Shown here one piece after another: positions 8,752 through 16,480 of a stretch of 22,313 nt of DNA; position 1 is the first letter of the stretch, and each line of letters begins with the position of its first letter. The notes beneath the pieces are model-generated. The model saw only the letters and a program-made list of their open reading frames with translations. It was not told where the DNA came from and searched no databases. This DNA is from Gracilariopsis chorda (lineage: Eukaryota > Rhodophyta > Florideophyceae > Gracilariales > Gracilariaceae). Both the position numbers and the translations under genes were made by a program. The stretch covers positions 1 to 22,313 of the forward strand of contig NBIV01000587.1 in the NCBI GenBank assembly GCA_003194525.1. The letters are read 5' to 3'.

Positions 8752-8766
8752 GGTTATGGGCCCAGC
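8752..8766 (+). other. Primer-binding site of copy C
   Basis: GGTTATGGGCCCAGC follows LTR2 directly; identical to the copy B site and complementary to the initiator tRNA-Met anticodon arm. Confidence 0.85.
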
Positions 8767-9628
8767 CCCGCTGACCGCTGCCGCTATCCCTTTCCGTATC
8801 GTTCGTCTGTCGCCGCTCTCCCTCACCGCCGTTCATCCGTTTCGCTGTTGTTGCCTCTTTCGTCGTTGCGTCGGGTGTCTTGATCCCATTGTTGGTCGGT
8901 GTTGGTCATTCTCCTTTGGTTTGCGTTCCTCCCTGAGGGCGTTGTGGTGGTAGTGGTTCGACGTTTACTTCCTATCGTTGTTGAGTTGGGCCTCCGTTGT
9001 TGCCCGTGTTGTCGATCGCTATCTACTTTGTGTGTGACACTCCCTCTATCTTGTGTTTTGGGATCCCCGAGTCGTTTGTCGGGTCGTATCCGTGAGGTCG
9101 AGTCGGTCTAGTTTCGAAGTCTGGGCTCCGTGATCGTGTGCTCAGCAGTTGTTTGTTTTTCGTGTTTCTTAATCATCATCTGGTGTCCAGTGCGACGAGC
9201 GGTTGATCCGGGTTACTTTGGGTGATTCCAGGTATCCGGGGACGTGAGCCTGGCGGCTTGAACCAAAGCGGGTGTACTGTCGAGCGGCTTCCCACCGGTC
9301 CATTTGGACAGATAACGGTGACGGTCGTTAAGACCTGGTAAGTTCAGCGGGTGCATCTGTGGACGGGGTGCCGTGGCGTACTGCGCTGGTGCGGGTGATT
9401 GAATTATTTGTTTTGATCCTGACTGCGTGTCGGGATTCTTGGGCTGTTGCGAAGGTATTCCATAACGAGCTTTTGATCCGTGCATCTGACCCTTGGGCGT
9501 TTGTGCGGGGAGGCGACGTGGCGTAGGCTGACCTCCTTCTTAGGATCAGGCCGCGTGTGACCTTAAGTGGTTGCGCGTTAGCAGCGTACTTTGGTTGCCA
9601 TAGTAGCTTCAGTTGCGAGGTCGCGCAA

Positions 9629-9841
9629 GTTCTTGCAAGAGGCCAGAGAGGGTTATACTTGGTGAAGGCATATCTTGGGTCATTAACCATCCTCTGGAAG
9701 CCTCGTAGAGAGCGACGCATCTTCTCCTTAGACGTAGGAGAGGGAAGACAGAAGAAGACGTCTTGTACCCGGAGCATCTCCGGGGGCCAGGGGTCCGACA
9801 CCCTAGGGTAGCGGAGGTAGTTTCTCCCGTCAGTGCGCCCG
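9629..9841 (+). ncRNA. Leader block conserved between E1 and E2, copy C
   Basis: Exact counterpart of 3585-3797; the most conserved part is 9803-9841. Only the comparison with E2, not with copy B, is informative because B and C are near identical. Confidence 0.55.
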
Positions 9842-9854
9842 AATTTGAAGTTTT

Positions 9855-9901
9855 GTTGTTGTTGTTGTCGTTGTTTTTGTTGTTATTGTTGTCGTTGTTG
9901 C
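9855..9901 (+). repeat. GTT-rich low-complexity tract in the copy C leader
   Basis: Same imperfect (GTT)n tract as in copy B. Confidence 0.85.
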
Positions 9902-9970
9902 CATTTTTGTACTACTTAAGTGCCGTAGGTCTTTCATCGCACCTGTGCTGTTTGTTGACATCTACCAAGC

Positions 9971-12900
9971 ATGGATTCATTCGGTGGCATCAAGATTGAA
10001 AAGTTGGGCGAGGATAACTTCCATGTATGGAAGCAAAAGGTTGAGTTGCTGCTTGCACTCAAGGACCTCGATGACCATCTTGAATCAACCAGGCCTACGG
10101 ACGATGACGAGTTGTCAGCATGGAAGAAGAAAGACGCCAAGGCCAGGGCTGTTATTGGTCTCAGCATCAGTGATGAGCATTTGGACCATGTGAGGGATAC
10201 CGAGAATGCTGCGGAAATGTGGAAAGCCATTTGCGATGTGTTCCAGCGTAAAACGCTGCTCAACCGAATCAATGCAAGACGTGCCTTCTACACAGCCAAG
10301 ATGCGAGATGATGAGAAAATGTTACACTTCATCAATCGTGTTCGTCATCTTGCATCGGATCTGAAGAGCATGGACGTAGTGGTTGAGGAAGAAGACATCG
10401 CTATGGCAATCCTATGTGGGCTACCAGACCGCTTCGAACACCTCATTGTCGCTATTGACACCACGATTGGTGATCGTAAACTCGATTTAGAGTTTGTGAA
10501 GAGTCGTTTGCTGCAAGAGGAACAGCGAATGAACGATCGTGCCAAGGAGGAGTCCGGAAGTGACACGGCTTTGGTCGGTGCGCAGTCACGAAAGAAGTCC
10601 ATGGTGTGCTACTACTGTGGTAAGAAGGGGCATATCCAGAGAAACTGTTTCAAGAGACAACGTGACGAAGCTAGCAAAGAGCAGAGTGCTGCCGCAAACC
10701 CAGCTGTGCAGACCGATCTCGGCAACGAGAAACGAGGATGTGACAGTGACTCTGACTTTGTTTGTCTCATTGCGACAGGTTCTGTGGAAGAAAGTATCAG
10801 TGACTGGATCATTGACTCTGGTGCCACCGCCCATATGACGTATGACGAGTCCATGTTTGACAGTTATAGCAAAAGAGAGTCTGCCGGTGTGAGTATCGGC
10901 AATGACTCGAAGCTGGAGTCTCTTGGTCATGGCAGTGTCCACCTCGATCTCGCTGTTGAAGGGCGTAAGAGCAAGTGCCGGTTGGGTGAAGTAGTGCACG
11001 TACCGAATTTAAGGTATCATCTGCTGTCAGTATCTGCGATGTGTGACCTGGGTGCGCGAGTGGTGTTTGACAAAACCAAAGTATGTGTATACAAAGGCAA
11101 CACCATGATCGCCCAGGGCCGTCGCATCAAAGGACTGTACTACCTATGTACCGCGATTGAAGTACCAGAAGACATGGACAACGCACTTGTGACTGACCTG
11201 TCACTATGGCATGCTCGAATGGCTCATGTGAATGTGGATGGTATCAAACATATGGCTCGTAACGGTGTTGTGTCAGGGCTGAATGTGGACTTGAATCAAT
11301 CGATGGATGTGTGTGACTCTTGTGTAGTGGGAAAATCTACACGTGCTCCAACTCCCAAGCAAGGGGGGGAACGGGCTTTGCACCCATTGGACCTAGTGCA
11401 TTCGGACATTTGTGGTCCAATCCAAGTAGGTTCCTTGGGAGGTTCACGCTACTTCGTCACATTCATCGATGATCACTCCCGTTTTTGCTTCTTGTACATG
11501 CTCAAGACCAAGGATGAGGTGTTCCACGTGTTCGTGAAGTGGCTCAAGATGGTTCAAAATCAGAGTGACCGACATGTGAAAACCATCACCGCACGTGAGT
11601 CTGTGCTACATGCGTTACGCACAGACAATGCTGGTGAATATGTGTCAAAGAAGTTTTCACAAGAGCTTGAACGTCACGGTATTGAACATCAGCGAACGGT
11701 GCCTTACAATCCACATCAGAATGGTCTGGCCGAACGGTTCAACCGAACACTCATGGACTTGGTGAGATCGATGCTGCATCACAAGAAACTGCCAAAGAGC
11801 TTCTGGGCTGAAGCATTGAACGTTGCAGTGTATGTGCGCAATCGAGTCACCTGCAAGGCCCTTCCGAGTGACGTGACACCACTCGAGATGTGGAGTGGAT
11901 ATGAACCTGACTTGAGCAATCTGCGTGTGTTCGGTAGCCGGTGCTGGTACAAAGTGGTGGACCACAAGCTGAAGAAGCTGGAGCAACGTGCCGTGGAGGC
12001 GATCTTTATTGGGTACACATCTGGATCGAACGGTTATAAACTGTGGGATGCGCAAAAGAAGAAGGTGGTTGTGTCGAGAGATGTGAGGTTTGACGAATGT
12101 AGTGGTTCAGATCAAGGTACTGACCACGTTGATGATGACGACTATGCTGAGATCGACATCTCGGACAAGCCGAAATCAAACATCACCTCCACCTCTACTA
12201 CACCCACCGATGCTGCCCAAGTTGAACCCGCTGCACCAGATACTCCACCAGAAGAAGCTTCAGGCAGTGGCCACGATGAGCCCACAGCTGAGACAGAAGT
12301 TGAGCCAGACGTACCAGATCCACCACCACTTCGGAGATCCACTCGTGAGCGTAGAGCGCCTACCTCGTGGTGGCGCGGCACTGCCCTACTCACTGCCAGT
12401 GATGACGTCCCATCCTCATACTCGGATGCGGTGTCACGTCCTGATTCAAAAGCGTGGACCAAGGCCATGAACAGTGAGTACGAGTCTCTGATGGAGCATG
12501 ACACATGGGAGTTAGTGCCAAGGCCAGCTGACAGCAACGTGATATCATCCAAGTGGGTATTTGTGCAAAAATATGAGGCTGGCGACAACGATGAACCGAC
12601 AGTGAGGTACAAGGCTCGTGTGGTGGCTCGAGGGTTTCTGCAGATCGAAGGTGTAGACTTCTCCGAGACGTATGCACCAGTGGTCAAATTCACATCCATT
12701 AGAATGATTCTGTCCATTGTAGCAGTGCAGGACTATCATCTGCACCAGATGGATGTGAAGACTGCATTCTTGAATGGCGACCTGGAAGAGACTGTGTACA
12801 TGGAGCAGCCGGACGGATTCATCAAACCTGGGAACGAGGACTTGGTATGCCTTCTCAAGAAAGCCATCTATGGGCTACGACAGGCATCAAGGCAGTGGTT

Positions 12901-13996
12901 TGCAAAGATGTACTTGTTCCTCGTTGGTTGGATGGGTCTGAAGCCAAACGTCGCAGACGAGTGCGTCTACACCGGAGAGGTACTGGGAGCGCTTGTGATC
13001 ATTGCTCTTTATGTGGACGACTTGCTCATTGCGAGTCCAAGTATGGAGACAATGAATCGCGTAAAGCGTGAACTGTCAAAACGTTTTCAGATGAAGGATC
13101 TCAGTGAAGCGCGCATGGTACTTGGGTTCGAGATCCATCGTGATCGATCCAAAAGACAGCTGTACCTGACACAGTCTGCATACACGCGTAAGGTCTTAGA
13201 ACGTTTTGGCATGTTGCAGTGCAAACCAATGGACACTCCCATGGACTCCGGTGCTGACCTCACTAAGGTAGAAGAGCCTCTGACGAACATCCCGTATCGC
13301 CAGGTGATCGGTTGTCTGATGTATCTCTCTGTTGGCACTCGACCGGACATCTCGTTTGCAGTGTCCAAGCTAGCCAAGTATGTCGAGAAACCTGGAGAGA
13401 CTCATTGGAAAGCGGTCAAGCGTGTTCTGCGTTACCTCAATGGCACTCGCTCCCTCGGACTTACTTATGGCACCACGACTGATACTCAGCTGTATGGATA
13501 CGTAGACTCTGACTGGGCAGGTGATACATCCAACCGCAAGTCCACCAGTGGGTATGTGTTCATGATGTGCGGTGCTCCTGTGTCTTGGAGCTCGCGCCAA
13601 CAGGAAGTAGTTGCATTGTCTAGCGCTGAGGCTGAGTATGTGAGTCTGTGCAGTGGGACGAAGGAAGCGATCTGGCTGAGACGACTGTGGAGTGGCATTG
13701 GCAACGCAAGTGGACTACACGTGGATGAGTCAGTGACGCTAATGGTTGAGCCCACAACTGTGTACGTGGACAACCAAGGTTGCATCGACCTTGCTCGAAA
13801 TGGAGTTGTGAACAAGCGTACTAAGCACATTGATATTCGCTTTCACTTCACCAGAGAGGCTCTACGCGACAAAGCCGTCCAGTTGCAGTACTGTTCCACG
13901 GAAGACATGGTTGCCGATATGCTGACGAAAGCGCTCGGTCGAGTTAAGCTGGCAAGGTTCCGCGGTGACTGTGGCTTGCTCCCCTTAGACCTTTGA
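9971..13996 (+). CDS. E1 gag-pol polyprotein, copy C (intact, 1341 aa)
   Basis: Same polyprotein as copy B: Gag, CX2CX4HX4C zinc knuckle, DSGA protease, HHCC/D,D35E integrase, YVDD reverse transcriptase and RNase H, at identical residue numbers, with ATG and stop in the same places. The translation differs only at residue 785 (Pro, shared with copy A). The other differences from copy B that I noticed are synonymous. All catalytic residues are kept, so it could supply protein in trans, but its upstream LTR2 has an altered TATA box. Such near-identity means very recent duplication, gene conversion or assembly duplication. Confidence 0.97.
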   Translation: MDSFGGIKIEKLGEDNFHVWKQKVELLLALKDLDDHLESTRPTDDDELSAWKKKDAKARAVIGLSISDEHLDHVRDTENAAEMWKAICDVFQRKTLLNRINARRAFYTAKMRDDEKMLHFINRVRHLASDLKSMDVVVEEEDIAMAILCGLPDRFEHLIVAIDTTIGDRKLDLEFVKSRLLQEEQRMNDRAKEESGSDTALVGAQSRKKSMVCYYCGKKGHIQRNCFKRQRDEASKEQSAAANPAVQTDLGNEKRGCDSDSDFVCLIATGSVEESISDWIIDSGATAHMTYDESMFDSYSKRESAGVSIGNDSKLESLGHGSVHLDLAVEGRKSKCRLGEVVHVPNLRYHLLSVSAMCDLGARVVFDKTKVCVYKGNTMIAQGRRIKGLYYLCTAIEVPEDMDNALVTDLSLWHARMAHVNVDGIKHMARNGVVSGLNVDLNQSMDVCDSCVVGKSTRAPTPKQGGERALHPLDLVHSDICGPIQVGSLGGSRYFVTFIDDHSRFCFLYMLKTKDEVFHVFVKWLKMVQNQSDRHVKTITARESVLHALRTDNAGEYVSKKFSQELERHGIEHQRTVPYNPHQNGLAERFNRTLMDLVRSMLHHKKLPKSFWAEALNVAVYVRNRVTCKALPSDVTPLEMWSGYEPDLSNLRVFGSRCWYKVVDHKLKKLEQRAVEAIFIGYTSGSNGYKLWDAQKKKVVVSRDVRFDECSGSDQGTDHVDDDDYAEIDISDKPKSNITSTSTTPTDAAQVEPAAPDTPPEEASGSGHDEPTAETEVEPDVPDPPPLRRSTRERRAPTSWWRGTALLTASDDVPSSYSDAVSRPDSKAWTKAMNSEYESLMEHDTWELVPRPADSNVISSKWVFVQKYEAGDNDEPTVRYKARVVARGFLQIEGVDFSETYAPVVKFTSIRMILSIVAVQDYHLHQMDVKTAFLNGDLEETVYMEQPDGFIKPGNEDLVCLLKKAIYGLRQASRQWFAKMYLFLVGWMGLKPNVADECVYTGEVLGALVIIALYVDDLLIASPSMETMNRVKRELSKRFQMKDLSEARMVLGFEIHRDRSKRQLYLTQSAYTRKVLERFGMLQCKPMDTPMDSGADLTKVEEPLTNIPYRQVIGCLMYLSVGTRPDISFAVSKLAKYVEKPGETHWKAVKRVLRYLNGTRSLGLTYGTTTDTQLYGYVDSDWAGDTSNRKSTSGYVFMMCGAPVSWSSRQQEVVALSSAEAEYVSLCSGTKEAIWLRRLWSGIGNASGLHVDESVTLMVEPTTVYVDNQGCIDLARNGVVNKRTKHIDIRFHFTREALRDKAVQLQYCSTEDMVADMLTKALGRVKLARFRGDCGLLPLDL

Positions 13997-14006
13997 AGTC
14001 AGTGAC

Positions 14007-14016
14007 AGAGGGGGGG
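14007..14016 (+). other. Polypurine tract of copy C
   Basis: AGAGGGGGGG abuts the start of LTR3. Confidence 0.85.
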
Positions 14017-14091
14017 TGTTGGCAGTAGTACCTGTGCTGTCACTGAAAACCAAATGTTCCGGGGAGCATGGGCTGTTTTAGAGGGTACCTC

Positions 14092-14172
14092 TGCAAAAGC
14101 GCATATGCGCGTGTGCGCGAACCCAACGTGAAACTGGCTTCTGATTGGCTACTGCAAATGTACATATGCAAC
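14092..14172 (+). promoter_or_regulatory. E1 U3 module in LTR3
   Basis: Same palindrome and inverted CCAAT box as in the other two E1 LTRs. Confidence 0.6.
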
Positions 14173-14438
14173 GTGGTGCGTACAAGTGGTATGGCATAAC
14201 TGGATCGGTTGGACACACCCACGTGTCCAGCTACTACAGTGGTCACAGTGTACGTTGTGTGCAGGGGATACTGATGAAGTGGTTGACACCTGGTACAAGT
14301 GGTACAGCAGTGGTTGGTACAATGGTAAGGTGCGCATGCACTGTCAACAGGTTTACACATGCACGGTTATATTGATGACGTGGGTGTTGTGTGCATTGCC
14401 ACATGATGACATGGCACTAACACCACAGGTTACGTGCC

Positions 14439-14474
14439 GACTTACTGTGACGTGTTGACTTACCGTGATGTGTT
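14439..14474 (+). repeat. 18-bp tandem repeat in U3 of LTR3
   Basis: Same two 18-bp units as in LTR1 and LTR2, with one C-to-T change in the first unit (GACTTACTGTGA). Confidence 0.6.
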
Positions 14475-14701
14475 GGCATGTGCTGGCGTGTGATGGAGTC
14501 GTGAATTTGTGCCTTGTCATGGTCATGTGTATGCACGTAACTATTACAGAACGTTGGTGCGTTGGTGTGCGTTGGTGTAATGAGGTTGTGCTGAGCTGGC
14601 TATGTCATGTTAGATGATGATTGGTAGTATTGAGTGTCCCTGCTTAGTGGTTTAGGTTTTACTTGTAGTTGGTGTTCCCGCGCAATTCGAGTTTAGAGTG
14701 G

Positions 14702-14709
14702 TATATAAG
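14702..14709 (+). promoter_or_regulatory. TATA box of LTR3
   Basis: TATATAAG, as in LTR1. Transcription from here would run out of the array into E2 in antisense. Confidence 0.6.
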
Positions 14710-14795
14710 ATGTGCCTGAAGGACCTCCAAGTAAATCCAAGCTAGAGCTGGCGAACTTCCCTTCCATCCCCTCAACTTCCTTTCAACTTTCAACA

Positions 14796-15327
14796 CACGT
14801 TATTCGTGTGTGCAGCTGTACACGAAAAGCGCACACAATCTAGATGGTCACAATTTCAAATAACTAAATCAATCAATGCGGCAAATCCATTTCCAGTCCC
14901 TTGATCTGGAACCAGCTCTAAAAAATCAACAAATACCATCCTGGCACTCCAACCCCTCCGCGCAGCCCGCAAACGCACATTGTCCCAAATCACCCAATAC
15001 AGCTCCCATTTGCATCTTTGGCATTGCAGCACAACCGTCTACTGCGCGCACACTTGGACCAACCACATTGCTCCACTTGTGCATATCCGCAATCCAGTAC
15101 CATACAGTCCATAACACTTGTACGGTATACAATGCATATAGCATTTTGCAGTAGCCAATCACATTGCCGTTTCACGTTGGGTTTGAGCAGAGGCGCATAT
15201 GCGCTTTTGGAGCGAGGGGCTCCAAAAGTGCCCATCGTCCCCTGAAGGTTTGGTTTTGGACCAAACTGACACCTTCTGTGGGGGTTGGCCAGGCACTCGA
15301 CCACTTGTAGAGTTCAACACTTCAACA
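14796..15327 (-). repeat. E2 3' LTR, truncated (missing about 200 bp of its 3' end)
   Basis: This matches 20663-21193 of the complete E2 LTR. Its outer end on the minus strand is TGTTGAAG at 15327. The part equivalent to 20462-20662 (the TATA-like region and the LTR 3' end) is missing here because E1 LTR3 begins. The break lies at the edge of a small inverted repeat, ACACG-TTATT-CGTGT. Confidence 0.9.
15135..15209 (-). promoter_or_regulatory. U3 module of the E2 3' LTR (CCAAT box and palindrome)
   Basis: On the minus strand, GCGCATATGCGC (15193-15204) is followed by CCCAACGTGAAAC and an inverted CCAAT box (CCAAT at 15155-15159 on the plus strand), in the same order and spacing as in E1. Confidence 0.6.
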
Positions 15328-15336
15328 CTCCTCCTC
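15328..15336 (-). other. Purine tract of E2 (plus-strand primer)
   Basis: On the minus strand, GAGGAGGAG directly precedes TGTTGAAG of the 3' LTR. It also encodes the final Glu residues of the polyprotein. It is shorter and less G-rich than the E1 tract. Confidence 0.65.
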
Positions 15337-16446
15337 GAGTTCCTGTCCAAGACCAAGCCGTTTGAGAATTGCATTAACACTCATACGTCCCAATGGCTTG
15401 GTGAGTAAATCGGCATCATTCAGCTCACTTGGGACGTATTGAACACTAATCACACTGTCTCTTATGAGACCTCGGATAAAGTGAACCTTTACATCAATGT
15501 GCTTAGCACGACTAGAAGGACACCTTTCACCACCAGCCCACTCCAATGCGCACTGGTTGTCAGAGTGTAGAGGAACCAAAGGTTTCATGTCGAAGCCGCA
15601 TTCCCGTAGCACACGAGCAACCCATACCACTTCCTGTGCAGCCAAAGTCAGAGCATAGTACTCCGCCTCGCCAGTGGATAGCGCAACTGACGCTTGTTTT
15701 CTACCACCATACCAGCAGGTTGCTGACCCAAGTTTAACGATATACCCGGACATCGACTTCCGACTCGTAGTATCTCCAGCGTAGTCAGAGTCCACAAAAC
15801 CATGCAGATCTAGCGATCCAGGCCTGTAGCATAGCCCATGCTGTCGCGTTCCACACAGGTACCTGAGCACACGCTTCACTGCTTTGTGACACCAAGCGGT
15901 AGGAGCACTCTGAAAACGAGCCAGGATGAGAACTGGTGCAAGTATATCCAACATAGTACGTAGTGCCAAGTACAGCAGAGACCCATCATCTGCTGGTACA
16001 ACTGCACATCCATTGGTGATTTGTCCTCCTCCATTGCTAGAGATGTGAAGAAGCACTCCACCATAGGGCTAGGTACTGGCTTAGCGTTCTGGAGACCAAA
16101 TCGTCGAAGTATACTTTCAATATACAGCGACTGTCCCAGCTTGACACCAAGGAGTTGTCCTGCTGTACCTATCTTCCATGACAGCTCCACGCCAAGGTAC
16201 AGAGTGATTCGGTTCTCAATGCGGAGGTCATAGAGTGTTTTGAGCTCCTCCAACACCGTAGTCCGTTGCTCCAGCGTTGGCGTGAACACCAGAATGTCGT
16301 CCACATATACGATTATGTAGGCATACATGCCATCTCCAACCTTTCGCTTGAATACGCACGGTGCGCTGGGTAGTTCCTCAAAACCCAACCTCTTCATGTC
16401 TGCTTTGAACTTGGTGTGCCATGCTAGATGATCCTGTTTCAAACCG

Positions 16447-16480
16447 TACATAGCCTTGAGTAGTTACTCAAGGCTATGTA
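16447..16480. repeat. Perfect 16-bp inverted repeat with 2-bp spacer inside E2 RT
   Basis: The left arm TACATAGCCTTGAGTA (16447-16462) and the right arm (16465-16480) are perfect reverse complements around GT. One arm is the expected coding sequence just before the conserved MYGLKQ motif; the other is an inverted copy that introduces a stop (codon ending at 16474) and shifts the frame. It looks like a snap-back template switch rather than a native RT feature. Confidence 0.85.

Larger units (their letters stand above)
8767..9970 (+). other. Long untranslated leader of copy C
   Basis: Same 1.2-kb leader as copy B with no difference that I noticed. No convincing gene. It ends at the gag ATG (9971). 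Confidence 0.7.
1..14795 (+). mobile_element. Tandem array of Ty1/copia retrotransposon family E1 sharing LTRs (three units, first one cut by window edge)
   Basis: Three near-identical internal regions alternate with three near-identical LTRs: internal A (1-1929), LTR1, internal B (2708-7972), LTR2, internal C (8752-14016), LTR3. The period is 6043-6044 bp. Neighbouring units share one LTR with no host DNA between them. Each LTR has TGTTG/CAACA ends, is preceded by a polypurine tract and, for LTR1 and LTR2, is followed by a tRNA-like PBS. Domain order protease-integrase-RT-RNase H identifies Ty1/copia rather than Ty3/gypsy. The array could have arisen by unequal crossing over between LTRs or by integration of a multimer. 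An assembly expansion cannot be excluded from sequence alone. Confidence 0.95.
14017..14795 (+). repeat. E1 LTR3 (terminal 3' LTR of the array)
   Basis: Full-length 779-bp LTR from TGTTGG to TTTCAACA. No PBS follows; the next base belongs to a truncated E2 LTR, so this is the right-hand end of the E1 insertion. It carries five substitutions absent from both LTR1 and LTR2, and shares the TATATAAG box with LTR1. The predicted 5-bp target-site duplication is CACGT (14796-14800); the matching left copy is outside the window. Confidence 0.92.

Noticed and set aside
14017..14795. LTR3 as an independent solo LTR
   Set aside because: It is preceded by the intact polypurine tract and pol end of copy C, so it is that copy's own 3' LTR.
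14990..15304. Open frames on both strands within the E2 LTRs (also around 20857-21112)
   Set aside because: They fall in non-coding LTR sequence and carry no known domain. The longer minus-strand frame at 20857-21549 is a fusion of real E3 protease codons with E2 LTR sequence.
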